NCBI RefSeq assembly: GCF_021462415.1
Contig: NZ_JAKEDS010000002.1
Span: 558,001-622,000, forward strand
Length of the DNA: 64,000 nt
Source: Rhodohalobacter sp. 614A
GTDB lineage: Bacteria; Bacteroidota; Rhodothermia; Balneolales; Balneolaceae
Direction of reading: 5' to 3'
Part shown: positions 18,130 through 26,455 of the stretch, piece after piece
Layout of the letters: the number at the start of each line of letters is the position of its first letter
Position numbering within the stretch: position 1 is the stretch's first letter
Made by a program: the position numbers and the translations under genes
The notes under the pieces: generated by a model
Databases searched by the model: none
Told to the model about the DNA's origin: nothing
The model's input: only the letters and a program-made list of their open reading frames with translations

Positions 18130-18900
18130 TCACAGTTTAGTTTTCGCTTCTTCCCAATATTTATCCATTTCCTCAAGGTTCGATTCTGTAATGGATTTTC
18201 CCTGTTCAGCAAGCTTTTCTTCAATATATCTGAAGCGGTCGTTAAACTTTTTGTTGGCCATGCGGAGAGAGTCCTCTGCATTCAGATCCAGCAATCGTCC
18301 CACATTCACGAGGCTAAACAGAAGATCACCAAATTCTTCACGCTGTTCTTCTTTAGATTGACGATTTACGGACTCCCGCCACTCATCAATTTCCTCATTT
18401 AGCTTTTCCCAGGCGAGTTGCCATTCGGCCCAGTCGAACCCCACATTGCCTGCTTTTTCCTGCATGCGTTGTGCCCGAATTAGTCCGGGCAGATGTTTGG
18501 GGACACCATCTAAAACAGACTTTTTGCCTTCTTTTAATTTTATAGATTCCCAGTTGGCGGCTACACCTTTTTCATCTTCCACTTCAACATCATCAAAAAC
18601 ATGGGGATGCCTTCGTATCAGTTTTTCGGAAATTCTGTAAATCACATCGTCAATTGTAAAAGTATTTGTTTCGGAAGCCATCTTGCTGTGAAATACCACA
18701 TGCAAAAGAAGATCGCCCAGTTCTTTGGATAGCTCGTCATACTCTTCCTCATCAATCGCTTCAACTGCTTCGTACGCTTCCTCAATCAGGTTGTCTTTGA
18801 TGGAGTGATGCGTTTGCTTTCGATCCCACGGACATTCTTTTCTGAGGATGGAAACAAGTTCAACAAAATCTTCAAATTTATCGGAAGGCTTCATTTTCAA
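18130..18900 (-). CDS. mazG: nucleoside triphosphate pyrophosphohydrolase MazG
   Basis: 256 residues with two MazG repeats, as in the E. coli enzyme. It hydrolyses (d)NTPs to monophosphates and pyrophosphate. The first repeat carries the metal-binding pattern EEAYEAVEAIDEEEYDELSKELGD with LLLHVVFH after it (about 37-70). The second repeat has KLNEEIDEWRESV and EEFGDLLFSLVNVGRLL (about 170-215). The stretch CPWDRKQTHHSI (about 19-30) is a MazG hallmark. It lies alone, 204 bases upstream of citrate synthase on the same strand. Confidence 0.93.
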   Translation of the reverse strand: MKMKPSDKFEDFVELVSILRKECPWDRKQTHHSIKDNLIEEAYEAVEAIDEEEYDELSKELGDLLLHVVFHSKMASETNTFTIDDVIYRISEKLIRRHPHVFDDVEVEDEKGVAANWESIKLKEGKKSVLDGVPKHLPGLIRAQRMQEKAGNVGFDWAEWQLAWEKLNEEIDEWRESVNRQSKEEQREEFGDLLFSLVNVGRLLDLNAEDSLRMANKKFNDRFRYIEEKLAEQGKSITESNLEEMDKYWEEAKTKL

Positions 18901-19134
18901 TCGTCAGTTAACAGTAAGCAGTTGACACGAATACAATTAGTCGAGTAGAAGGTATTAATTTTGATGATGATTTTTCAGGGAATTTGAAAATTTGAATTTC
19001 TTGAAATATTGTGAATTTACGATGTATTGATGTTGGGAGAATCCACAGGTAATGAGAAGAGATTTTTAGCTGGTAATCTATCGGGAGATTACATTACACT
19101 GCCTGCGATGATTTATTGTTTTCCAAAATCTGAG

Positions 19135-20409
19135 CTACGTTTGTTTTTTCTTCTTTTCGGCTGCCGGGAAGAGAATGTTGTTCAGGATCAACCGATAACC
19201 CGGGCTGTTTGTGTGGAGGTTTAAATCAGTTGGGGGATCTCCAACCCGATGTTGGTAGTCTTCGGGATCGTGACCTGCATAAAATGTAAAGGTTCCGCGG
19301 CCAATATTTCCATGAATATATTTTACCTGATCCCGTCCGGGAGATTCTGCAAGAACAACTACACTGCTTTTAACTTTATCCTTTTGAAAGGCTGTGGCTT
19401 GTCCGTAAAAGCCACGCAGACTATTTACATGATTTTGAGTGAGCATGGTTGGAACCGGATCCCATTTTGCCGAAAATTCAAAAAGGGTAAAATAATCAAG
19501 GCTTTCGCTGATTCGGTTTAAATCCACTTCGATATCAATATCGGAGTGTTCATAAATATACGGATCCGTTATGATTTCAAAATTTTCAAAAGCAAATGTG
19601 TTACTGAAGTTTAGTTTTTCATTCACATTTGGGTCGATCGGGTCGCCGTCCATTGGTGTGGGAAGGGCATCTACTCCTTCGGCTGCAAGTGCAAGATCGA
19701 ATGTGTCTGTAGCGGAACACATGGCAAACATGAAGCCACCCTCCGTTACGAAGTCCCGAATGTTGTGGACCACATCAAGTTTAAGTTGACTAACTTTATC
19801 ATACCCTAATTTTTGTGCGAGTTCTTCCTGTTCACGAACGCTTGCAATATACCAGGGTGATGTTCTGTAAATCGCCCAGAATTTTCCATACTGACCGGTA
19901 AAATCTTCATGGTGCAGGTGGAGCCAATCGTATTCTTCAAGCGCACCGCTGAGAACTTCAGTATCATAAATTTTATCGTAGGGAATTTCTGCGTAATCGA
20001 GTGCAAGAGTTACAGCGTCATCCCAGGGAAGAGCGCCAGGTGGAGTATATACTGCAACATTCGGTGATTTTTCCAGGTTGATGGCAGCCATATTTACATT
20101 GGGCTGCTCTACTTCGGCAATGATCGAAGCTGCTTCTGATTCTGAAATGGTTTCAACACTTACATTCTTGAGCCGGCTTTTTCGAACGATGTCATTTGTT
20201 GCCGAGGTAAGAAAACTACCGCCCCGATAGTTCAGCAACCACATTCCGGATTCACCCGAATCAATATGGTTAAAAATAATTCCATAAGCTTTCAGGTGGT
20301 TGGTTTGAGAACCATCCATCGGGATAAGCACTCGCTGAGCATTTGAGGATTCTGCAATTCCCCCACAAATCAAGGCAAACAAAAGAATATGAATAAGCCG
20401 TCTGGTCAT
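19135..20409 (-). CDS. exported 'asparagine synthetase B'-like protein, function unknown
   Basis: 424 residues with a clear signal peptide (1-24, ending SNAQ). The mature part begins RVLIPMDGSQTNHLKAYG. From memory, Bacteroidota proteins with this start are labelled asparagine synthetase B in databases, yet no glutamine amidotransferase Cys or PP-loop (SGGxDS) is seen here, so the label looks unsupported. The middle (GFMFAMCSATDTFDLAL, about 225-245) resembles a class I glutaminase or ThuA-like fold. It follows a TPR protein by 5 bases in a maf-TPR set. Periplasmic location is firm; the function is not known. Confidence 0.75.
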   Translation of the reverse strand: MTRRLIHILLFALICGGIAESSNAQRVLIPMDGSQTNHLKAYGIIFNHIDSGESGMWLLNYRGGSFLTSATNDIVRKSRLKNVSVETISESEAASIIAEVEQPNVNMAAINLEKSPNVAVYTPPGALPWDDAVTLALDYAEIPYDKIYDTEVLSGALEEYDWLHLHHEDFTGQYGKFWAIYRTSPWYIASVREQEELAQKLGYDKVSQLKLDVVHNIRDFVTEGGFMFAMCSATDTFDLALAAEGVDALPTPMDGDPIDPNVNEKLNFSNTFAFENFEIITDPYIYEHSDIDIEVDLNRISESLDYFTLFEFSAKWDPVPTMLTQNHVNSLRGFYGQATAFQKDKVKSSVVVLAESPGRDQVKYIHGNIGRGTFTFYAGHDPEDYQHRVGDPPTDLNLHTNSPGYRLILNNILFPAAEKKKKQT

Positions 20410-20414
20410 ATCAT

Positions 20415-22307
20415 TCAGGTAGAAGTTGTTTCTAAATTTTCGAGTTTATCTCTCACAAATGGCGCATAGAATCCATTCGGGAATTCAATAAGAAGTTCTT
20501 CAAACAAGTCAATAAGATTTTGCCTTGTGAATTGTAGATCCATTTCTGATTCAAGAAATTCAAATAAAAACGGACTTTGGGGAATACTCTCCACTTGTAA
20601 TGTGGATTCAACCAAAATAGCCTGATCCCAAAGCAAACGTTCTTTGAGCGGGCTGTAGGGTTGAGATTGAATGATCCTGTTCAATAGCTGAAGTTTCAAT
20701 TTATTGTATTGATCGGGAAGATCAGATGATATTTCCAGGGATAGATCGTCCGAAAAAGAGTGGTCGGGTTGCGCCAGAATAGGTTCCAGTTCAGCAAGTG
20801 CATCATCATAATTTCCCGTATGGATGGAATACAATGAATTTCCAATCGTTTCAAGCAAGCTTCCCGTTGAATCTGCCCGAAGACCATTCTTTATCCACAT
20901 TCTTAGTTTAATTGCATCGTTCGCATAGTATGACGTATTTCTTCGTTCAAGCGTTTTAAGCTGAATTTCGGCAAACTCAAAATCACCGGCGAAAAAATCG
21001 GAGAGGCTGAGATAGTACCGGGTTTTCTCGGACAACGCTGATTCATCCGACTGTTTGTCGGCCCTCGTCAAAGCTTGCCTTGCAGTCATAAAATCCTTTT
21101 TAAACAGGGCAATTCGTCCCTCGGCATAGTACAAGTAGGGATCCTCCCGTTCTGCATGACTTTGCATTTCACCGAACCAAAATTCGGCTTTCTCCAAATC
21201 TTTGTAGAAATCAACCGACAAATCAATCAAATTGGAGTAGATTTGAGAGGCGTTATCATAATTCGGAGCCGTCTCAATAAGTTGTTTGTAGCCTTCAAAA
21301 GCTCTTACAAATTTTTGATCCTGTTCAGCCGAAGTAAGAATATTGTTTTGCTTTAGATATTGTCCCCATTCCCGATAAGTGGCAGCCATATCCTCCATCG
21401 CTCGGAAACGAACGGAAGAATCATCCGCATCTGTGTAATATTGAAAAGCTTGTGTCGCCAGATCAAATTTCCTGGCAGAAGCCAGCTGATTTCCAAGAGT
21501 AAAAAGGGAATAAATGGTATAGGGAGTTTGATTTTCATACTGCCGCGCGAAAACAAAAGCCCGCTGATATTCATCCGTTTCCATTAAGAGCCAAATTAAA
21601 AGCTGGTATAAAGGCGAATACGCTCGGTGTCCCGTATCCAGATCCATCAATTGGTCTTCAAGTTCAAAAGCGGCAACTTCATACAATGTTTCATCCCGCA
21701 TTCTTAAAAAACGTTGTTGAACAATGCTCATTTGGTCCGGCGATATAATAATCAGCCGAAAATATTCGCGAACGGATTCTTCAAAGCGTCCGGCTTGCAT
21801 ATATGTATTTGCCAATTCATTAAGGAAAAGAGTATCGTCACCGAGATCTTTTCGTGCTTCTTTGAATAAGTCGATTGCCGCATCGAATTCCTGGCGGCTG
21901 GCGATCGAATTTCCAACGGCAAAATACGCCTGATGATTTCCGGGATTTTGATCAATAACACGCTGCCAGGTTTTCAGAGCTTCATCGCGATTACCTTTCA
22001 GGTGGAGAATTTCTGCCAGCTTGATGGATGCCTGTAGCCGAAAACGATTATCATTAGCCTGGCTTCGCGCAACGGCTTCCGCTTCATTAAATTTTTTCAG
22101 GTTGATGAGGCATTGTGTATATCGGTCAAAATAAACGAAGGAACGGGGATTTTCTTCATACAAGCTTTGTATGATAGGAAGTGCCTCCTCATACTCCTGC
22201 TGCTGCATAAGGATATTTACCGTTTGATAATCTTCAATCTGCCCAAATACTTGCGGGGAAAACAAGAGCAAAATGGCGGGAAGTAAAATTAGTTTTTTAA
22301 GATTCAT
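20415..22307 (-). CDS. exported TPR-repeat protein
   Basis: 630 residues with a signal peptide (about 1-22, ending VFGQ) and tetratricopeptide repeats along most of its length. Repeat units such as EEALPIIQSLYEENPRSF, DEALKTWQRVIDQNPGNHQAY and DAAIDLFKEARKDLGDDTLF lie in the first third; later repeats are more diverged. TPR proteins scaffold protein complexes; this one would act in the periplasm or at the outer membrane. The start overlaps maf by 11 bases and the next gene starts 5 bases after its stop, so the three form one tight operon. Partner proteins are unknown; the downstream asparagine-synthetase-B-like protein is the best candidate. Confidence 0.85.
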   Translation of the reverse strand: MNLKKLILLPAILLLFSPQVFGQIEDYQTVNILMQQQEYEEALPIIQSLYEENPRSFVYFDRYTQCLINLKKFNEAEAVARSQANDNRFRLQASIKLAEILHLKGNRDEALKTWQRVIDQNPGNHQAYFAVGNSIASRQEFDAAIDLFKEARKDLGDDTLFLNELANTYMQAGRFEESVREYFRLIIISPDQMSIVQQRFLRMRDETLYEVAAFELEDQLMDLDTGHRAYSPLYQLLIWLLMETDEYQRAFVFARQYENQTPYTIYSLFTLGNQLASARKFDLATQAFQYYTDADDSSVRFRAMEDMAATYREWGQYLKQNNILTSAEQDQKFVRAFEGYKQLIETAPNYDNASQIYSNLIDLSVDFYKDLEKAEFWFGEMQSHAEREDPYLYYAEGRIALFKKDFMTARQALTRADKQSDESALSEKTRYYLSLSDFFAGDFEFAEIQLKTLERRNTSYYANDAIKLRMWIKNGLRADSTGSLLETIGNSLYSIHTGNYDDALAELEPILAQPDHSFSDDLSLEISSDLPDQYNKLKLQLLNRIIQSQPYSPLKERLLWDQAILVESTLQVESIPQSPFLFEFLESEMDLQFTRQNLIDLFEELLIEFPNGFYAPFVRDKLENLETTST

Positions 22308-22914
22308 CAGGTGCGAAAAAGAGTTCCTTGTGTATATCTGGCATTTTATTTCTGAGATTCACATAAAAGCGATGCAGTGGAAAACCAACCACATTATAAT
22401 AATCGCCATCAATTCTTTCGACAAAAAGTGATCCAAGATCATCCTGGATTCCATACGAACCGGCTTTATCAAATGGCTGGCCAAACTGAACATACTGGTT
22501 TATTTCCTGTTCAGATAACGCAGAAAACGTGACTTTTGTTCTCTCGGAAAATGAAATGAACGAAGTAAACTCACTTGCGGAATTTGTGAGGCCGGCGTAG
22601 ACTCCGCTAAAAACATCGTGTGTATGACCGCTTAATCGTCTTAGAAATTCTTTCGCCTGATTTTCATCAGCAGGTTTTCCAAGAATTTCATTGTCTAAAC
22701 AGACAATGGTATCTGCCGCAATGATAAACCGTTCAGGTTGATGGACTGCGACATCTTCTGCTTTATGCCTGGCCAGTGTTTCAACAACTGTGTCGGGTTT
22801 GGTTTCATCCTCAATGATTTCATCAATCGAAGACGGCATGACCTCAAACCGAATGCCAACCTGTTCTAATAACCGCGCTCTTCGGGGGCTGGCGGATGCC
22901 AAAACAACTTTCAT
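22297..22914 (-). CDS. maf: Maf family nucleotide pyrophosphatase
   Basis: 205 residues. It hydrolyses dTTP/UTP or modified pyrimidine triphosphates to monophosphates, a house-cleaning role. Signature stretches are VVLASASPRRARLLEQVGI (residues 3-21), PSSIDE, ETLARHKAEDVA, FIIAADTIVCLDNEILGKP (about 63-81) and the late GSYGIQDDLGSLFVERIDGDYYNVVGFPL. The motif GSYGIQ around the second acidic residue fits the dTTPase/UTPase (YhdE) type rather than the 7-methyl-GTPase (YceF) type. First gene of the operon with the TPR and asparagine-synthetase-B-like genes. Confidence 0.92.
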   Translation of the reverse strand: MKVVLASASPRRARLLEQVGIRFEVMPSSIDEIIEDETKPDTVVETLARHKAEDVAVHQPERFIIAADTIVCLDNEILGKPADENQAKEFLRRLSGHTHDVFSGVYAGLTNSASEFTSFISFSERTKVTFSALSEQEINQYVQFGQPFDKAGSYGIQDDLGSLFVERIDGDYYNVVGFPLHRFYVNLRNKMPDIHKELFFAPDES

Positions 22915-23014
22915 AAATTTTGTATACTACTTCGAGTTCCGTTTTTTCAGTTTCAGATAATTAGATAACTTAATCAATCGAACTTACAAAACAGAAACCG
23001 TTTAAAAAGCACTC

Positions 23015-23275
23015 ATGTCAGCAAAAAAAAGAAATACCAAAGAAGAAAAATCCATGCTCTTTACTCCGCTTAATTATAAGTTGATGGGATTGGGTTTGTT
23101 GCTGCTCATTATTGGATTTACAGCCATGAGAATTGAAAATGAAGTGCATGGTTTTATCTCTCTATACATTTCACCGGTTGTTATTATTGCGGGCTACGCC
23201 GTAGTTGTGTATGCTATTTTGAAGAGAGATCACAAAGTTGAAAATCCATCCGCATCCACTCACAGTTCATCTTAG
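23015..23275 (+). CDS. DUF3098 small membrane protein
   Basis: 86 residues with two membrane segments (about 22-40 and 50-68). The LFTPLNYKLMGLGLLLLIIGF start and the later SPVVIIAGYAVVVYAIL match my memory of the DUF3098 family of Bacteroidota, often encoded near cell division or undecaprenol genes (ftsX, uppP); those are not seen here. It begins a plus-strand run with DUF92 and an SLC1 symporter. Its function is unknown. Confidence 0.75.
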   Translation: MSAKKRNTKEEKSMLFTPLNYKLMGLGLLLLIIGFTAMRIENEVHGFISLYISPVVIIAGYAVVVYAILKRDHKVENPSASTHSSS

Positions 23276-23346
23276 AACCATTGTATCGGCTCATCAACTA
23301 TTTATTTGGCTTAAACCTGATCTACCTGTTTATTCTTGAAGGAAAA

Positions 23347-24111
23347 ATGGGAGATCACGCCCTGATTTTGATCGGGTTGGGGCTCTCCGTTTTGGCGGCA
23401 TATATCGCTTTTTTATTTAACTGGATTTCTCTGGATGCCACGACAGCCGTAATCATTTTGGGAACGATGGTTTTAGGTTTGGGAGGCTGGGCTCTTGCTG
23501 CATCGGTCATCTTCTTTTTTGGCTTCAGCAGCATGCTCACTCGATTTAACGAACACGAACAACCCGACTTTGATAAGAAGCCAACCCGAAAACGCCGGGA
23601 TGGATACCAGGTGTGGGCAAACGGATTTTGGGTGGGAATTTTTTGTATTCTTTGGTTTGCACTCGGTACTTTGTCAGCCTTAATAGCCGCATTTGCAGTG
23701 GTTGCCACTGCTACGGCCGATACCTGGGCTACGGAAATCGGCACGTTAAAACCTGGTAAAACCTGGAATATTACTACGTTTGAGCCTGTAACTCCCGGTG
23801 TGGATGGCGGAATTAGTATAAAAGGGACATTGGCTGCACTGGCCGGGGCAATGGTAATAGCGTGTTTTGTCTTTTTTACGGATGTTTTATATCCCATCCG
23901 GTTTTTTGGGATTATTCTATTTTCCGGCTTTTTTGGTGCGTTTATCGATTCAATCGTTGGGGCTTTGTTTCGTCAGCGAAAGGTAGAACTCTCTGCTCCG
24001 GATGATTTCAGTAACTCTTCTGAATCTTTCACAAACAGTTTTGTAAACTGGGCGGCAACTGGTATTAGTGGTCTCTTAGCAAGCTTGATAACAGAAATAA
24101 TTCTTCTATGA
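23347..24111 (+). CDS. DUF92 family polytopic membrane protein
   Basis: 254 residues from the ATG at 23347; a TTG at 23281 would add 22 hydrophobic residues and closer spacing to the preceding gene. Several membrane segments. Family marks are AVVATATADTWATEIG (about 138-153), TFEPVTPGVDGGISIKGTLAALAGA (about 166-190) and a C-terminal GFFGAFIDSIVGALFRQRK. In plants the DUF92 member VTE6 phosphorylates phytyl phosphate; bacterial members are CTP-dependent prenyl-phosphate kinase candidates. A role in prenyl lipid recycling is inferred from the family. The stop overlaps the next start by 4 bases. Confidence 0.8.
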   Translation: MGDHALILIGLGLSVLAAYIAFLFNWISLDATTAVIILGTMVLGLGGWALAASVIFFFGFSSMLTRFNEHEQPDFDKKPTRKRRDGYQVWANGFWVGIFCILWFALGTLSALIAAFAVVATATADTWATEIGTLKPGKTWNITTFEPVTPGVDGGISIKGTLAALAGAMVIACFVFFTDVLYPIRFFGIILFSGFFGAFIDSIVGALFRQRKVELSAPDDFSNSSESFTNSFVNWAATGISGLLASLITEIILL

Positions 24112-25421
24112 AATGGTATAAAAAACTTCACTGGCAAATTATTATCGGTTTAATATTGGGCCTGCTTTGGGGACTTCTGTCCAGCGTTGCCGGATTCAAT
24201 GAATTTACAAGCAATTATATTCGTCCTTTTGGTGATATTTTTATCACTCTTTTAAAATTGATTGCCGTTCCCTTGGTTTTGGCATCGCTTGTCGTGGGGG
24301 TTTCCAGCCTGAATGATATGACAAAGCTTTCGCGGATGGGAGGAAAGACAATTGGTATTTATATGGTAACCACCGTTTTTGCCATTACCATTGGTTTGAC
24401 TTCTGTAAATGTTATTCAGCCCGGCAAAACACTCCCGGAAGAAACACGAACCTCATTAATGGAAAGTTACGGAGAAGGTGTACAGGGAAGAGGGGATGCC
24501 GCTCAACAGCTTTTGGATCAGAGTCCGCTTCAATTTATTGTGGATATAGTACCAGAAAATTTCTTCGCTGCCGCTTCGGATAACGGCAATATGCTTCAGA
24601 TTGTTTTTGTGGCTTTACTGCTTGGAATCGGGATTGTTCAAATCCCCATTCAAAAATCGCAGGTGCTCATTAATGTGTTTGAGGCTTTGAATGATGTGAT
24701 CATAAAAATAGTAGACTTAATTATGAAAGTGGCTCCTTATGGAGTTTTTGCCCTGATGGCGGTAGTCATTATCGATCTTGCCGGAGATGATATTGGTCAG
24801 GCTCTGATACTACTTAAAGCGCTGGGATGGTATTGTCTTGCCGTGATTATTGGTCTGCTGGTTCATGTATTTGTGGTTTATTCAACCCTTTTCAAAATCT
24901 TCAGTAAAATGAAACTCAGAGATTTTTTCAGGGCTATTCAGCCAGCAATTTTACTGGGGTTCAGTACAAGTTCCAGTGTAGCTACTTTGCCGGTAACAAT
25001 GGAACGAGTTGAAAAAAATCTGGGAGTTGAAGATGAGGTTTCCAGTTTTGTTTTACCCGTTGGAGCCACCATTAACATGGACGGAACCAGCCTTTACCAG
25101 GCAGTTGCAGCCGTTTTTATAGCTCAGGCTTTGGGAATGGATCTAACCATTGCTCAACAATTGATCATTGTTCTTACGGCAACTCTGGCTTCCATAGGGG
25201 CCGCAGGCGTTCCCGGAGCGGGAATTATCATGCTTGTAATTGTGCTTCAAGCCATCCAGGTTCCTCTTGAAGGGATTGCTTTAATTTTAGGAGTAGATCG
25301 GATTCTGGATATGCTCCGCACCTCTGTTAATATAACCGGTGATGCCGCCGTGTCAGTTGCTGTGGCTTATACAGAAGGTTTACTCGGGCCGCTTCATCTG
25401 GATGATGAAGACGTAGAATGA
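24108..25421 (+). CDS. dicarboxylate/amino acid:cation symporter (SLC1 family)
   Basis: 437 residues, typical size, polytopic. It takes up acidic amino acids or C4-dicarboxylates with sodium ions or protons. The re-entrant loop 1 shows GFSTSSSVATLPVTM, transmembrane 7 has the NMDGTSLYQ motif, and loop 2 GAAGVPGAGIIML; the C-terminal DRILDMLRTSVNITGD carries the substrate-binding aspartate and asparagine. The arginine in DMLRTS is absent in some neutral transporters, but the exact substrate is undecided. ATGA overlap with the DUF92 gene implies coupled translation. Confidence 0.93.
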   Translation: MKWYKKLHWQIIIGLILGLLWGLLSSVAGFNEFTSNYIRPFGDIFITLLKLIAVPLVLASLVVGVSSLNDMTKLSRMGGKTIGIYMVTTVFAITIGLTSVNVIQPGKTLPEETRTSLMESYGEGVQGRGDAAQQLLDQSPLQFIVDIVPENFFAAASDNGNMLQIVFVALLLGIGIVQIPIQKSQVLINVFEALNDVIIKIVDLIMKVAPYGVFALMAVVIIDLAGDDIGQALILLKALGWYCLAVIIGLLVHVFVVYSTLFKIFSKMKLRDFFRAIQPAILLGFSTSSSVATLPVTMERVEKNLGVEDEVSSFVLPVGATINMDGTSLYQAVAAVFIAQALGMDLTIAQQLIIVLTATLASIGAAGVPGAGIIMLVIVLQAIQVPLEGIALILGVDRILDMLRTSVNITGDAAVSVAVAYTEGLLGPLHLDDEDVE

Positions 25422-25436
25422 AACTTTTTCTCCTGA

Positions 25437-25460
25437 ATTTTCCTTTTCCTGAGGGAAAAT
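25437..25460 (+). promoter_or_regulatory. possible hairpin over the start region of the TPR gene
   Basis: ATTTTCC (25437-25443) can pair with GGAAAAT (25454-25460), covering the GAGGG ribosome-binding-like sequence and the first two bases of the ATG at 25459. The stem is only 7 bp and mostly AT, so it may be weak. A translational effect is inferred, not shown. Confidence 0.3.
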
Positions 25461-26388
25461 GACGGCTTTAAAGTTTAATTTTATGATGAGTATTGCAATA
25501 CTTGTACTGATGCTTCACATGCCATTGGTGAGCGATTCAACCGGATCAGCCAAATCAGAGACGGATTGGTATGATGAAAAGCTGAATCAAGGAATTGAAG
25601 CCTTTTATCAAACGGATTGGGATCGAGCGAACAGCATATTTGAAGAGATAAAAAACAGACATCCGGATGATCCTCGCCCATACTTTTTCGAAAGTATGAT
25701 GCCCTTTCTTGAATATTTCTTTATTGAGCAATCGGGAGAACTTGCCAATGATTTTTTAGATAAATCAGAAAAGGCAGTAGAGTTAAGTCATCAAAAACTC
25801 GAAAAGCAGTCCAGCGACACAACCATGGTTTTAATGTTGAGCGGACTGTATGGCTATCGCGGATTGGTAGCAGCAGGTCAGGGAGAACATCGTATTGCAT
25901 TACAAAGTGGATTGAAAGGTTTCAATTATACAAGAAAGTTACTCTCCATTGATTCAAACCGTCCGGATGCACGCATCGGGAAAGGAATGTTTTACTATAT
26001 GGTCGGCAGTGTTCCGAGCGGGATGAAATGGGCTACAAATATTTTTGGCTTCAGCGCCGATATTGAAGATGGATTTGCTGAACTGAAGATTGCGGCTAAC
26101 AGTAACAGTTATATCAGTAATGATGCCAAAATGATGCTGATGTATCTCTATGAAAAAGAGGGAAGATTGGGGGATGCTTTATATTATGCCAATGATCTGA
26201 CAAATACCTTGCCCGACAATGTAATTTTTTTGTTTAAAAAAGCAGAAATTCTTGAGAATCTTGGTAATAGAGAGGATGCAATTGACGTTTATAAGTCAAT
26301 AATTACGCATAATAATACAAACCTTGACCTGATAACTGTAAAAAGCAGAAAAAAAATTACAGAACTCGAAAAAATCACCCTAAAATAG
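25459..26388 (+). CDS. exported TPR-repeat protein
   Basis: 309 residues with a hydrophobic N-terminal signal (about 4-22) and TPR-like helices. The stretch NQGIEAFYQTDWDRANSIFEEIKNRHPDDPRPY (about 44-76) is a typical unit, and GNREDAIDVYKSIITHNN near the C-terminus is another. The middle (GKGMFYYMVGSVPSGMKWATNIFGFSADIEDG) is characteristic of a family of Bacteroidota and Balneolota proteins of unknown role. It stands between the symporter and a large secreted protein, all on the plus strand. Confidence 0.8.
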   Translation: MTALKFNFMMSIAILVLMLHMPLVSDSTGSAKSETDWYDEKLNQGIEAFYQTDWDRANSIFEEIKNRHPDDPRPYFFESMMPFLEYFFIEQSGELANDFLDKSEKAVELSHQKLEKQSSDTTMVLMLSGLYGYRGLVAAGQGEHRIALQSGLKGFNYTRKLLSIDSNRPDARIGKGMFYYMVGSVPSGMKWATNIFGFSADIEDGFAELKIAANSNSYISNDAKMMLMYLYEKEGRLGDALYYANDLTNTLPDNVIFLFKKAEILENLGNREDAIDVYKSIITHNNTNLDLITVKSRKKITELEKITLK

Positions 26389-26455
26389 TAGACAATAATC
26401 GAATAAATTCTAACTTTAGAGGGAACAGTAGTTGTTCATTCTGCTAAAACCGCCT

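Noticed and set aside
23355-23897. 180-residue open frame on the minus strand of DUF92
   Set aside because: Antisense shadow of a hydrophobic gene; no motif and no independent start.
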